Assembly: GCA_943787595.1 (NCBI GenBank)
Contig: CALSNA010000005.1
Span: 372,001 to 436,000, forward strand
Source of the DNA: an uncultured Pseudomonadales bacterium
GTDB taxonomy: Bacteria > Pseudomonadota > Gammaproteobacteria > Pseudomonadales > Balneatricaceae
Reading direction: 5' to 3'
Length of the DNA: 64,000 nucleotides
The position numbers were made by a program, and so were the translations under genes. Below, in pieces: positions 9,355 through 18,824 of the stretch (within the stretch, counting starts at the first letter, position 1; each line of letters begins with the position of its first letter). Under the pieces are notes generated by a model. It searched no databases. It was not told the DNA's origin and saw only the letters and a program-made list of their open reading frames with translations.

Positions 9355-10401
9355 CTAACTGTAAATAGTCTTACTGTTAGATGTTGATTTTGGTCGAGCG
9401 ATGGCTGCGACCATCCGGTCTAGACAAACGGAACCAACCGCTTTACCGTCCTGTGTTACCACACCTTTCGGGGCAGTCATGGCAGATAACCGAGGTAACG
9501 CTTCCTCAATCACCATGTTGATATCAATATCAGGACCATGATCAATCAACTTATCATCCATTACCGAGCTTACCTCAAGTACTCGAGCACGATTAATATC
9601 CTTAATAAAGTCATTCACATAGTCATCCGCAGGATGTAAAACAATCTCCTGTGGAGTCCCTTGCTGCACAACCTCTCCATCTCGCAAAATTGCGATATTA
9701 TCACCAATCCGCAGTGCTTCATCGAGATCGTGGGTAATAAAGATAATGGTTTTATGCAGTTCCTCTTGTAAATCCAGCAGGATATCCTGCATATCAGTCC
9801 TGATCAGGGGATCTAGCGCTGAAAAAGCTTCATCCATCAATAGGATTTCAGCATCAGTTGCCAAAGCCCGAGCTAAACCCACGCGCTGTTGCATACCACC
9901 AGACAATTGCGCAGGATAATTATATTCAAAGCCAGATAAGCCCACACGGTCAATCCATTTTTGGCTACGCTGGCGCGCTTTTTCTATAGGTATATTCTGA
10001 ACCTTAAGACCATAGGCAACATTATCCATTACCGTGTAGTGAGGCAGCAAAGCAAATTTCTGGAATACCATGGACAGTGTATGACGCCTAAAATCACGCA
10101 GTTCATTAATATTCATTTTCAGCACATTTTTACCATCAACAATGATTTCACCATCAGTGGGTTCAATTAGACGGTTAATATGCCGGATTAAAGTGGACTT
10201 ACCAGAACCTGATAAACCCATGATTACTTGTACACCGCGAGCAGGCACATTGATATTGACATCTTTCAAACCCAACACATGACGGTACTGGCTCAGCAGT
10301 TCTTGCTTACTTATACCATTCTTTACATGGTTCACCATGGCGGTTGGATTAGAACCAAAAATTTTATAGAGGTGCTTAATTTTAACTTTAATATCAGACA
10401 T
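9355..10401 (-). CDS. proV: Betaine/choline-type ABC transporter, ATP-binding subunit
   Basis: This is the ATPase subunit of an osmoprotectant ABC importer (ProV/OpuAA family, 348 residues) that energises uptake of glycine betaine, choline or a related compound at the inner membrane. The Walker A is GLSGSGKST (residues 62-70). The Q-loop is VFQKFALLPH, the signature is LSGGMQQRVGLARAL, the Walker B is ILLMDEAFSALDP, and the H-loop is FITHDLDEA. After the ATPase, about 80 residues remain, shorter than a full pair of CBS domains. I chose the second of two adjacent ATG codons (10401), which sits five bases after AGGGTGG. The longer frame upstream lies inside proW. It overlaps proW by eight bases, indicating translational coupling. 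Substrate choice among betaine, choline and proline is inferred from the family. Confidence 0.93.
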   Translation of the reverse strand: MSDIKVKIKHLYKIFGSNPTAMVNHVKNGISKQELLSQYRHVLGLKDVNINVPARGVQVIMGLSGSGKSTLIRHINRLIEPTDGEIIVDGKNVLKMNINELRDFRRHTLSMVFQKFALLPHYTVMDNVAYGLKVQNIPIEKARQRSQKWIDRVGLSGFEYNYPAQLSGGMQQRVGLARALATDAEILLMDEAFSALDPLIRTDMQDILLDLQEELHKTIIFITHDLDEALRIGDNIAILRDGEVVQQGTPQEIVLHPADDYVNDFIKDINRARVLEVSSVMDDKLIDHGPDIDINMVIEEALPRLSAMTAPKGVVTQDGKAVGSVCLDRMVAAIARPKSTSNSKTIYS

Positions 10402-11290
10402 CATGACCACCCTGACGGTGTTTTTGTAGACGCTGGCCATATTTTTGTGATACCCGGTCAAAGATAATAGCCAAAACAACAATAGCTAAGCCATTCATCA
10501 GGCCTAGCGCGAGATACTGATTTGAAATAGCCCGTAATACTGGAACACCCAGGCTCTTTACGCCAATCATTGAGGCAATTACTACCATCGCTAGCGCCAT
10601 CATAATAGTCTGATTGACTCCGGCAAAAATATTTGGCAATGCCAGAGGAATTTGAACATCAAATAGTTTCTGCCGATAGCTGGCTCCAAATGATTCAGCC
10701 GCTTCCAGCACCTCTTTATCCACTAAGCGAATACCCAAGTTAGTCAACCTTACAATAGGCGGCATCGCATAAATACAGACTGCCAGGAGGCCAGGTACCT
10801 TACCGATACCAAGAAGCATGACCACCGGAATCAGGTAGACGAAACTGGGAATGGTTTGCATAACATCCAGTATGGGGGTAACGATTGCCTGCACTCGGTT
10901 GGAACGTGCCATCAAGACCCCAAGCGGTATACCGATACCGATACAAGTTAAAGTTGCTACGGAAATGATCGCTACCGTAGCCATCGTATCTTCCCACATA
11001 CGCAAATAGTAAATTAATGCAAATGAGCAAACAGTACCTAAAACAAGCAATACGCTACGTGATCCGAGCCAAGCTAAGAAGGCAAAAATAAAGACCATAA
11101 CCTGCCAGGGCGCATTAATCATTAGCTGTTCCAACCAGACCATAAAATACATAAGCGGGTCAAAAAATGCTTCGATCGCATCACCATAGGTACGGGAAAA
11201 GTCACGAAAGGCAAAATCGATGCCTTTCTTAAGCTCGCGTAAATCAATTCGATCTATCGGAAAATTCATGTCAAAGCTACTCCATGCCAA
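10394..11290 (-). CDS. proW: Betaine/choline-type ABC transporter, permease subunit
   Basis: This is the inner-membrane channel subunit (ProW/OpuAB family, 298 residues). It has an amino-terminal soluble stretch, then about six or seven hydrophobic segments from residue 60 on. The binding-protein-dependent transport motif is seen as EAAESFGASYRQKLFDVQIPLALPNIFAGVN near residues 195-225, which contacts the ATPase. ATPase gene proV overlaps its 3' end. The binding-protein gene proX lies upstream on the same strand, separated by 85 bases that contain a terminator-like hairpin. It is intact and of normal length. Confidence 0.93.
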   Translation of the reverse strand: MAWSSFDMNFPIDRIDLRELKKGIDFAFRDFSRTYGDAIEAFFDPLMYFMVWLEQLMINAPWQVMVFIFAFLAWLGSRSVLLVLGTVCSFALIYYLRMWEDTMATVAIISVATLTCIGIGIPLGVLMARSNRVQAIVTPILDVMQTIPSFVYLIPVVMLLGIGKVPGLLAVCIYAMPPIVRLTNLGIRLVDKEVLEAAESFGASYRQKLFDVQIPLALPNIFAGVNQTIMMALAMVVIASMIGVKSLGVPVLRAISNQYLALGLMNGLAIVVLAIIFDRVSQKYGQRLQKHRQGGHDV

Positions 11291-11318
11291 CAGCTTGTTC
11301 TCTACTATTTCATAACCT

Positions 11319-11355
11319 AAAAAGCCTACTAAACAAGGGTTATAGTAGGCTTTTT
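11319..11355 (-). terminator. Rho-independent terminator between proX and proW
   Basis: A twelve-base perfect stem (AAAAAGCCTACT with AGTAGGCTTTTT) and a 13-base loop end in T on the minus strand, about 20 bases after the proX stop. Because it lies inside the operon, it probably lets a fraction of transcripts continue into proW-proV, giving more binding protein than channel. The A/T arms make it symmetrical, but no plus-strand gene ends here. Confidence 0.82.
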
Positions 11356-11375
11356 ACACAAAAATAAATTATTAA

Positions 11376-12419
11376 TTAGAGACTCTTTTTAACTTTGGCA
11401 ATAATCTCATCACCGACCCATTGAGTCCAAATATCTTCATGCTTAAGCAGGAACTCAATAGCAGCATCGGCACCTCCAGCCTGATTGTCTGTCATATAGA
11501 CCAACATGCTGTTCATGATTGAACCTGGGAAAACTCGCTGTTTCAGGTATTCAGCAGCACCAGAATCACTGTTCATAAACTTATCTGTGATAACGGTATG
11601 TACCTCAGATTTGGTCCATGCGGAAGGCTGTGGATCAGCACAATCTTGCTCTGCCTTAACAATACAGCCATCCCAATTGTCACTGCCAGCAAATGGCACA
11701 CCAAAATCAACCAACTGCATATCATATTTACCAATCATTGCAGTGGGTGACCAATAGTAGCCGAGCCAGTTCTCACCACGCTCCACTGCTTTGGCCATAG
11801 AACCATCCAGACCAGCTGATGAACCTGGATCCACCAGAACCCAACCTTTAGCTGCCATATCAAAAGCCCGGAATAAATTGGCATTAACCAGCTGACAGCC
11901 CCAGCCAGCTGGACAACCTATAAATGCACCTTTGGATGGATCTTCCGCATCTGGAAACAAGTCAGGGCGCTCCAAAATGTCCATGACTGTCTTTAACTCA
12001 GGATATTTTTCCCGGGTATGCTTGGGAATCCACCAACCTTCTCCCAAGCCCGTAATTGGATTACCATTAACTGAATGCAAGCGGCCCTCATCAAAGGCTT
12101 CTGCAAGTGGTTCACGGACTGCATTGATCCATAATTCCCCAGCAACATCTGGCTGACCTTTTTCATTCATGGAAGCAAAGGTGGTCATAGTAGCACCAGG
12201 TATCAATTCAACCTTGCAACCAAACCCTTGCTCTAAAATTATTTTATCGACATTGGCCATCAATTCAGCAGATGGCCAGTTCATTTCAGCCATCGTGATA
12301 GACTCACAATCAGCATCTATTTGTTTATCAACAGTTAAAAATATAGCTATCTGGCTTAAAGCTACCATGATGACCACTGCTGCAATGATCTTGATACATT
12401 TATTCATACTTATATTCAT
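11376..12419 (-). CDS. proX: Betaine/choline-type ABC transporter, substrate-binding protein
   Basis: This is the periplasmic binding protein (OpuAC/ProX family, 347 residues) that delivers the osmolyte to ProW-ProV. An amino-terminal hydrophobic segment (residues about 9-30, IIAAVVIMVALSQIAIFL) acts as a signal peptide or anchor; no lipobox is seen. The mature part begins near IDADCESITMAEMNWPSAELMA and contains WWIPKHTREKYPEL and several Trp residues of the kind that form the cation-binding cage. Two cysteine-bearing stretches (IGCPAGWGCQL and DGCIVKAEQDC) probably form disulfides. The ATG at 12419 has GGAGAA six bases upstream. A longer frame to 12530 has no such site. A 12-base duplication yields MNISMN with a second possible start at 12407. 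It is first in the operon. Confidence 0.92.
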   Translation of the reverse strand: MNISMNKCIKIIAAVVIMVALSQIAIFLTVDKQIDADCESITMAEMNWPSAELMANVDKIILEQGFGCKVELIPGATMTTFASMNEKGQPDVAGELWINAVREPLAEAFDEGRLHSVNGNPITGLGEGWWIPKHTREKYPELKTVMDILERPDLFPDAEDPSKGAFIGCPAGWGCQLVNANLFRAFDMAAKGWVLVDPGSSAGLDGSMAKAVERGENWLGYYWSPTAMIGKYDMQLVDFGVPFAGSDNWDGCIVKAEQDCADPQPSAWTKSEVHTVITDKFMNSDSGAAEYLKQRVFPGSIMNSMLVYMTDNQAGGADAAIEFLLKHEDIWTQWVGDEIIAKVKKSL

Positions 12420-12799
12420 ACTTACTTCTCCGTGCTTTATTGTTAACTGTTGATAAACAAATAGACAATGACTGAATAGTGCTTTTTTAACAAGTAATGT
12501 TATGGCAACATATAGTAATACAAAGGTCAAGTAATAATGGAATATGTATTTAAGTAATTTATATAATTGAGCAGCTGGTAATTACGGCTATGTTATAGCC
12601 CTAGTCTAAAAGATGTATCATGGCCACACTTGCTAATACAGCGATGAATCATCTGGGATTTGCCTTGCCAAGCCATAGCTGCTAACTGTTATGACGATTA
12701 CTGGCCAGTCCTGCGATGGTCTTGTACTGCGCCCCTAGGCAGATTATTACAGTGCGTGCAGAACCAAATACATTACGCTATTTCTTCTGACCGGCGAGA
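12420..12799. other. Intergenic region between soxG and proX
   Basis: This stretch contains the proX leader and presumably its promoter; all genes here are on the minus strand. It is AT-rich between 12480 and 12600. I see no clear soxG terminator and no additional gene. Confidence 0.45.
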
Positions 12800-13435
12800 C
12801 TAAGTTTGTGCAGATACTTTAGGTCGTGACAAACATGCATCAACTACAGCTAAACCATACTCCGCACTGGCATCTCGCAGCCATAATGTAAAGTAGTCTG
12901 AAAAGCTGCGGCATATAATCAAATCAATAGAACCATCTTCACAACGGCAAAGTGTTACTCCTGTTTTAGCAAAGGTGGTCTGTACAACTTTACCGACTGG
13001 CAAATGGGTTGGATCACAATCATATACAATGGCCTTCTGTAACAACTCTGGCAACTTGACCCCGGATAAATTAACTAATGCCTGAGCGCTGGAAATATCT
13101 ACTACTGCACTATGTTGTCCCATCAGCGAGTCACGCAAATCAGCCGCAACCTGCGATTCAGTACCTATGGGCACCATCAATAGCCAGTCACTGGGACCTA
13201 ACCAGTACACCGAAAACACATCACTGCGTACACTACTACAGGGTATCAGCGGTAAATTCAGAGCCAAAACAGTCTCTATTGAACTAAGAAAAGCCTTATC
13301 TGTTGGATTGCCACGTAAATTTAAGTGACCAAATGTGTTTTCACGCATGTAAATACCAGCATTTGTGTCACTAGTTATAGCCAATACGGCATCGCATAAA
13401 GGAGTTCTTATCGTTTCAGAGTGGCACTTAATCAT
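12800..13435 (-). CDS. soxG: Sarcosine oxidase gamma subunit
   Basis: This is the gamma subunit of heterotetrameric sarcosine oxidase (211 residues), a cytosolic flavoenzyme that converts sarcosine to glycine with transfer of the methyl carbon to tetrahydrofolate. The protein resembles the folate-binding fold of aminomethyltransferases without a catalytic role of its own. WLGPSDWLLMVPIG near residue 80 and VVDISSAQALVNLSG near residue 115 are typical of the family. I place the start at the ATG at 13435, overlapping the soxA stop by eight bases with GGGGAA upstream. The frame extends 46 codons further into soxA, but that part is a soxA shadow. It is last in soxB-soxD-soxA-soxG. Confidence 0.9.
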   Translation of the reverse strand: MIKCHSETIRTPLCDAVLAITSDTNAGIYMRENTFGHLNLRGNPTDKAFLSSIETVLALNLPLIPCSSVRSDVFSVYWLGPSDWLLMVPIGTESQVAADLRDSLMGQHSAVVDISSAQALVNLSGVKLPELLQKAIVYDCDPTHLPVGKVVQTTFAKTGVTLCRCEDGSIDLIICRSFSDYFTLWLRDASAEYGLAVVDACLSRPKVSAQT

Positions 13436-16430
13436 GGTGACGTTCCCCATTTGGATCATAGAATACAGGACTACAAATCTCGGCTGCCAAAGTACGACCA
13501 TCCACCAACGGACAATATACAGTCTCACCCATACGCGAGAAACCTGCCTTGACCGTACCCATGGCAATTCCATGATCTAGGCAGACACTCCAGTAACTAG
13601 AGGTGACATGACCAACCATATCCATAGGAATCTGTTGATTGGGGTCCATAACAATCTGTGAACCCTCAGGAATAATGGCTGCTGGATCTTTTGGCTTTAA
13701 ACCCACCAATTGCTTGCGATCACTACGGGCAGTATCGGAACGGTGGAGGGAACGCTGACCAATAAAGCTGAATGCCTTAGTCTTGCTCACAATCCAGTCC
13801 ATGCCACAATCTTGTGGTGTCAAGGAACCATCAGTATCCTGCCCAACAATGATATAGCCCTTTTCAGCCCGCAAGATATGCATGCTTTCGGTGCCATAGG
13901 GAGTAATGTCATAAGCTTCACCAGCAGCGATGATCTGCTGCCAAACAAAATGGCCCTGGTTGGCTGGCACATTAACCTCAAAGGATAACTCACCCGTAAA
14001 TGAAATACGACAAATACGGGCTGGAATACCAGCTACCGTACCGGCCTTATAGTCCATAAACTTGAATGCCTCTGCTGACAGATCTACATCATTGCACAGT
14101 TGTTCCAGTACTTTACGGCTATTTGGTCCTACTAGAGAATAAGTCACCCAGTGGTCGGTAACGGAGGTAAAATAAACTTCCAACTCTGGCCATTCAGTCT
14201 GCTGCCACAACTCTAACCAAGCCAAGACCTCAGCTGCACCACCAGTGGTGGTAGTCATTAGAAAGTGGTTTTCTGACAAACACGTGGTGACGCCATCATC
14301 AAATACCATACCATCTTCTTTTAGCATCAAACCGTAACGACACTTACCGGGCTTGAGATTACTCCAATCATTGGTATAGATGCGATTAAGAAATTCCCGA
14401 GCATCCGTACCTTGTATATCAATTTTACCCAGAGTAGAAGCATCCATTATCCCAACACTATTGCGTACAGCCAAACATTCACGGTTTAAAGTCTGCTGCA
14501 TAGTTTCTCCAGCTTTAGGGAAATACCATGGCCGTTTCCATTGACCAACATTTTCAAATTTTGCGCCCTGTGCCACATGCCATTGATGGGTAGCAGTATA
14601 GCGAGCCGGGTCAAACAATGATCCCACATCGCGCCCTGCAAGTGCCCCAAAGGTAACGGGAGTATAGGCAGGGCGAAAAATAGTCGTGCCCGTTGCCTGG
14701 ATCGATTGATGTAGCGCTTTGGCAGCAATTGCCACTCCATTAACATTAGCAGTTTTACCCTGGTCAGTACCAAAGCCCATGGCCGTATAGCGCTTAATAT
14801 GTTCAATGGACTCATAACCTTCTCGGATAGCTAGTTCAATGCCTGCTGCTGTCACATCATTTTGGAAGTCAACAAACTGTTTTGGAGCACGACTTACAGA
14901 TTTACTGTGAGGTATCAGGAACAACGCCTGAGCCTGCGCTTCAGTTTCATCACCACAATCAAAATGAATTTCTGGTACTTTAGCACCAGCCGCTTCCGCT
15001 CCCACGGCAGCACCACCACTCAGTGCATGAGCCAATGTGTAGTGGCCAACAACCGCACCAGCACAATATTGTTGCTGTACATTAGGACCCGGGACAAAGC
15101 CAATAAGCTGCTCATCCCATACTGGACGACTACCCGTATGGCAACTTAAGTGGACCACTGGACTCCAACCACCAGCCATAGCAATCAAATCACAGGATAC
15201 ACTGCGCTGCGCACCGGTGATTTGGTCTCCAGCCTGGTCCAGTGGCGCAATCACAGCACCAGTGACAGAATGACTACCACAGGCTTCAATTACACCGTGG
15301 CCAGTGATGACCTCGATACCCGCAGCACGAGCCATTTGCGCGAGGCGACCTTCAGCATGATAGCGGCAATCCACCACAGCAACTACCGTGCGACCGGCGG
15401 ACTGAATATCCAGAGCGGCTTGGTAACCGCTGTCATTGGAAGTCATGATCAACGCACGCTCACCAGGCACCACGGCATAACGGTTGATGTAAGCTGATAC
15501 GGACTGTGCCAACATTACACCTGGCAGATCATTGTTACCAAATACCAATGGCCGCTCTATGGCACCGGTGGCCAAGACTACTGCCTTTGCTCGAATACGG
15601 TGGAGCCGCTGGCGGGTGCCCTTGACAGCTGTTGGGCCTAAATGGTCTGTACGTTGTTCCAAAGCTGCCAAGAAATTATGGTCGTAATAGCCAAAGACCG
15701 TAGTACGAGACAACAGTACCACATTCGCCATGCTGGCTAGTTCCGTAACTGCTGTTCCAAGCCAGTCACTGGCTGATGCACCATTAATATTTTGCTGGCT
15801 GGCCAAGAGGGAGCCACCTAATTCACATTGTTCATCCGCTAGTATCACTCGCTTCCCATTACGTCCTGCCTCTAACGCTGCAGAAATTCCAGCTGGCCCC
15901 GCACCGATCACCATCACATCACAGTAATGGTTAAGCTTGTCATATATATCTGGATCTGGCTGCTGTGAAATATGGCCAAAACCAGCCGCTTTACGAATAA
16001 ATTTTTCATAACGCAACCACCATGCCTGAGGAAACATAAAGGTTTTATAATAAAACCCAGGTGGCATGAACGGTCCTCCCAATTTACCCAGCCAGGCCAT
16101 CAGATCAAATTCAACACTGGGCCAACCATTAGTGCTGGTTGCCACCATACCTGAGTACAACTCTACTTGAGTCGCCTTTGGATTAGGAACGGTGACAGCA
16201 CCTTGCCCTAGCTGCATTAAGGCATTCGCCTCTTCAGCACCATGTCCCATAATGCCTCGGGGCCGACTGTATTTGAAGCTTCGTCCCACCAAGTTGACAC
16301 CATTAGCCAACAATGCCGACGCCAGTGTATCTCCTGCATAGCCTTCATAAGAGCGCTTATTAAAGCTGAACTCAATAGGTTTCGAACGATCAATACGCCC
16401 ACCTACACTAAGTCGGTTTGGCTGGCTCAT
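13428..16430 (-). CDS. soxA: Sarcosine oxidase alpha subunit
   Basis: This is the large subunit of heterotetrameric sarcosine oxidase (1000 residues). The amino-terminal 100 residues form the ferredoxin-like domain that lacks cluster cysteines, with GDTLASALLANGVNLVGRSF. A NAD-binding FAD/NAD fold starts near residue 170 (CDVMVIGAGPAGISAALEAGRNG) and includes AVVLATGAIERPLVF. The carboxy-terminal 400 residues are a GCV_T-type domain (WHVAQGAKFENVGQWKRPWYF, then MDASTLGKIDIQGTDAREFLNRIYTND) that takes the methylene unit onto tetrahydrofolate. It overlaps soxD by four bases (ATGA type) and soxG by eight. It is intact and close to the usual length. Confidence 0.95.
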   Translation of the reverse strand: MSQPNRLSVGGRIDRSKPIEFSFNKRSYEGYAGDTLASALLANGVNLVGRSFKYSRPRGIMGHGAEEANALMQLGQGAVTVPNPKATQVELYSGMVATSTNGWPSVEFDLMAWLGKLGGPFMPPGFYYKTFMFPQAWWLRYEKFIRKAAGFGHISQQPDPDIYDKLNHYCDVMVIGAGPAGISAALEAGRNGKRVILADEQCELGGSLLASQQNINGASASDWLGTAVTELASMANVVLLSRTTVFGYYDHNFLAALEQRTDHLGPTAVKGTRQRLHRIRAKAVVLATGAIERPLVFGNNDLPGVMLAQSVSAYINRYAVVPGERALIMTSNDSGYQAALDIQSAGRTVVAVVDCRYHAEGRLAQMARAAGIEVITGHGVIEACGSHSVTGAVIAPLDQAGDQITGAQRSVSCDLIAMAGGWSPVVHLSCHTGSRPVWDEQLIGFVPGPNVQQQYCAGAVVGHYTLAHALSGGAAVGAEAAGAKVPEIHFDCGDETEAQAQALFLIPHSKSVSRAPKQFVDFQNDVTAAGIELAIREGYESIEHIKRYTAMGFGTDQGKTANVNGVAIAAKALHQSIQATGTTIFRPAYTPVTFGALAGRDVGSLFDPARYTATHQWHVAQGAKFENVGQWKRPWYFPKAGETMQQTLNRECLAVRNSVGIMDASTLGKIDIQGTDAREFLNRIYTNDWSNLKPGKCRYGLMLKEDGMVFDDGVTTCLSENHFLMTTTTGGAAEVLAWLELWQQTEWPELEVYFTSVTDHWVTYSLVGPNSRKVLEQLCNDVDLSAEAFKFMDYKAGTVAGIPARICRISFTGELSFEVNVPANQGHFVWQQIIAAGEAYDITPYGTESMHILRAEKGYIIVGQDTDGSLTPQDCGMDWIVSKTKAFSFIGQRSLHRSDTARSDRKQLVGLKPKDPAAIIPEGSQIVMDPNQQIPMDMVGHVTSSYWSVCLDHGIAMGTVKAGFSRMGETVYCPLVDGRTLAAEICSPVFYDPNGERHHD

Positions 16431-16726
16431 CGTTTGCCTCCAATATCACAGGTAAGTGCTGGTTGCTGGCCAAGCGGATAGGTTTCGTAAATTTCATAGG
16501 TTTGAGTATTGCGGGTTGCATTAAAGTAGCGGCGACAACCTGAAGCGTGATACCACATTTCGTGATGGATTCCACGTGGATTAGTGCGAAAAAACAGGTA
16601 ATCAGCCCATTGCGCATCAGTCAACTGTTGCGGTTCTAACGGCCGCGCTATATGTGCTTCACCAGAGTAGGAAAATTCTGTTTCCTCACGCAGCTCCTGG
16701 CAATAGGGACAATAAATCTGCAACAT
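16427..16726 (-). CDS. soxD: Sarcosine oxidase delta subunit
   Basis: This is the small zinc-binding subunit (99 residues) of heterotetrameric sarcosine oxidase. Cys6 and Cys9 (CPYC), His60 and Cys64 match the spacing of the zinc ligands known for this family. The RTNPRGIHHEMWYHASGCRRYF segment is characteristic. The ATG is preceded by a purine-rich AGGAGA about ten bases upstream. It begins 14 bases after soxB and overlaps soxA by four. Confidence 0.95.
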   Translation of the reverse strand: MLQIYCPYCQELREETEFSYSGEAHIARPLEPQQLTDAQWADYLFFRTNPRGIHHEMWYHASGCRRYFNATRNTQTYEIYETYPLGQQPALTCDIGGKR

Positions 16727-16740
16727 CTCTATCTTCTCCT

Positions 16741-17991
16741 CTAATGAGCCACAGCAGCAGCACCATGTTCGTCAATCAAATGCCCTGTGTTGAATCGATC
16801 TAAATTAAAAGGTGCAGCTATTGGATGAGCTTGATCTTTGGCAATGGTATGCGCAAACACATGACCTGATCCTGGGGTTGCTTTAAAGCCACCCGTGCCC
16901 CAGCCACAATTAAAATAAAGACCTTTAATCATGGTTTTGGAAATAATCGGGCACGCATCTGGAGAAATATCAACAACACCGCCCCAAGACCGGTTCATAC
17001 GCACCCGACTAAACACAGGAAATAATTCACAAATCGCCGACACGGTATGTTCAATAATCTGGAAACTACCTCGCTGGCCATAACCATTATAAGTATCAAT
17101 ACCGGCACCTATGACTAAATCACCCTTATCGGACTGACTAACATAAGCATGTACAGCGTTGGACATGACCACCGTATCAAGAACGGGCTTAATAGGCTCT
17201 GATACCAGCGCTTGCAGTGGATACGACTCCAGCGGCAAACGTATGTCAGCATGGGCTGCCATAACGCCAGAACTACCCGCCACCACGCAAGCAACTTTGG
17301 CAGCAGCAATAAAGCCCAGATTTGTCTCAACACCGACTACAGCACCAGCCTGACGACGAATGCCGGTAACTTCACATTGCTGAATCAAATCTACACCTAA
17401 GCTATTGGCTGCTCTGGCATAGCCCCAAGCAACTGCATCATGGCGAGCTACGCCACCACTAGCTTGCCAAGAGGCGCCATGAACGGGATAACGAATATTG
17501 GGGGAATCATTGATGATAGGCACCAGCTCCTTAACGGCTTTGGTATCCAATACCTCAGCATCAATGCCATTGAGACGGTTGGCATTGACACGCCGTTCAA
17601 TATCCCGCATATCCTGAAGATTATGACCAACATTCAATACACCACGTTGACTAAACATAACATTGTAATTAAGTTCCTGGCTCAGCCCTTGCCATAAAGA
17701 AAGGGAGTGGTCATAAAGTCTAGCGGCTTCGTCCCACAAATAATTAGAACGTACGATGGTGGTATTGCGACCCGTATTACCACCCCCAAGATAGCCTTTT
17801 TCTAACACAGCCACACGAGTTATACCATGCTGTTTAGCCAAATAGTAAGCCGTAGCTAATCCATGGCCACCACCGCCTACGATCACGACATCATAAGATG
17901 GCTTAGGTGCTGGGCTATGCCAAGCTTTTTGCCAGTTTTCATGATGACTAAAAGCGTGTTTAAAAAGACTAAAACCTGAATATCGTTCCAT
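16741..17991 (-). CDS. soxB: Sarcosine oxidase beta subunit
   Basis: This is the FAD-containing catalytic subunit (416 residues) that oxidises sarcosine. The ADP-binding motif [20 protein letters not shown] lies at residues 34-53, followed by [38 protein letters not shown] near residue 184 holds the histidine that by family position is the likely covalent FMN attachment site. [15 protein letters not shown] and [18 protein letters not shown] near the end are family hallmarks. I use the ATG at 17991 ([13 protein letters not shown], the usual family start) rather than the GTG at 18003. It is first gene of the operon, whose promoter must lie in the long gap before fdhD. Confidence 0.95.
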   Translation of the reverse strand: MERYSGFSLFKHAFSHHENWQKAWHSPAPKPSYDVVIVGGGGHGLATAYYLAKQHGITRVAVLEKGYLGGGNTGRNTTIVRSNYLWDEAARLYDHSLSLWQGLSQELNYNVMFSQRGVLNVGHNLQDMRDIERRVNANRLNGIDAEVLDTKAVKELVPIINDSPNIRYPVHGASWQASGGVARHDAVAWGYARAANSLGVDLIQQCEVTGIRRQAGAVVGVETNLGFIAAAKVACVVAGSSGVMAAHADIRLPLESYPLQALVSEPIKPVLDTVVMSNAVHAYVSQSDKGDLVIGAGIDTYNGYGQRGSFQIIEHTVSAICELFPVFSRVRMNRSWGGVVDISPDACPIISKTMIKGLYFNCGWGTGGFKATPGSGHVFAHTIAKDQAHPIAAPFNLDRFNTGHLIDEHGAAAVAH

Positions 17992-18824
17992 CTTAACAAG
18001 CACCTATGTTATTAGAAATCGAAACTTTCCTGTGACTTAAAAACTCAATATTACGCATGATATCTGGTGAACAACACATCCCAGTAATTGTTATAACTGA
18101 AGATGATTTCCCCCAACCAGCCACTACCTCATCAGGCTGGTACTAGCTATTGACTGGGATTATTAATATTGGCTTGAAAAAAGCAATTTGTAACACTGTA
18201 TCAGAATAACTATGCTTACTAAATGTAGCGTTATCATTAATTGAACAGTACAGGGTTCAACATCTCTTCAGCTTAAGCCAACAGCTTAGCAAGGGCCTTA
18301 GTAAACACAATTCAGTATATGCCGGTCAAGTGCTAGATACTGTATTTCTATATTGTAAAATAAAAACAGTCAAACCGGTGTATAGGCACATATCAGTATG
18401 CTAGAACATTGTTTTTAAGACCATCTCTACTGACTGATTTTTAGTAACAAATCGACCATACGTTATTTTGACCGATTTGGGCGAATATGCAATCCAAATA
18501 GAATCATAGCATCGTTAGTAATGCCTTGCGTAACACAGCAGAGACTGTCAAACTCAGCTAGTTAGGATGTTATTAGGGCTGCCTCTAGAAGAGGCTGGAA
18601 ACCCAACTGTCACCCTCATACTGAATGATTGGAAACAAATTAATATATGGAAGTATATACTCTTACCAGTCGGTAAATAGGCAAAGTATCTAGATGGCAT
18701 ATGTGATTATTCATTTCAGTATTATGGAACTCACAGTCACAGTGATCGAACAATTCCATTACCAGGCTGTTTGTAGTCAGCTATAGACTGTGACCCACAT
18801 TATTTAATTCAAGGTAGCATAGTC
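17992..18824. other. Long divergent intergenic region between soxB and fdhD
   Basis: I see no recognisable gene or remnant in this stretch. It must hold the promoters of the sox operon (minus) and the fdhD-mobA pair (plus). A small perfect hairpin, GCCTCT-AGA-AGAGGC, lies at 18581-18595 without a T run. I looked for a riboswitch-like arrangement (glycine, folate, molybdenum cofactor) and could not support one by eye. Confidence 0.4.

Noticed and set aside
13436-13573. 46-codon extension of soxG into soxA
   Set aside because: It lies wholly inside soxA in another frame; the start at 13435 has a ribosome-binding site and gives the family length.
15150-15497. Plus-strand 115-codon frame opposite soxA
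   Set aside because: Shadow of a strongly supported gene, low-complexity composition and no family match.
18581-18595. Hairpin GCCTCT-AGA-AGAGGC as a riboswitch or terminator
   Set aside because: Too short, no T run and no conserved aptamer pattern recognised.
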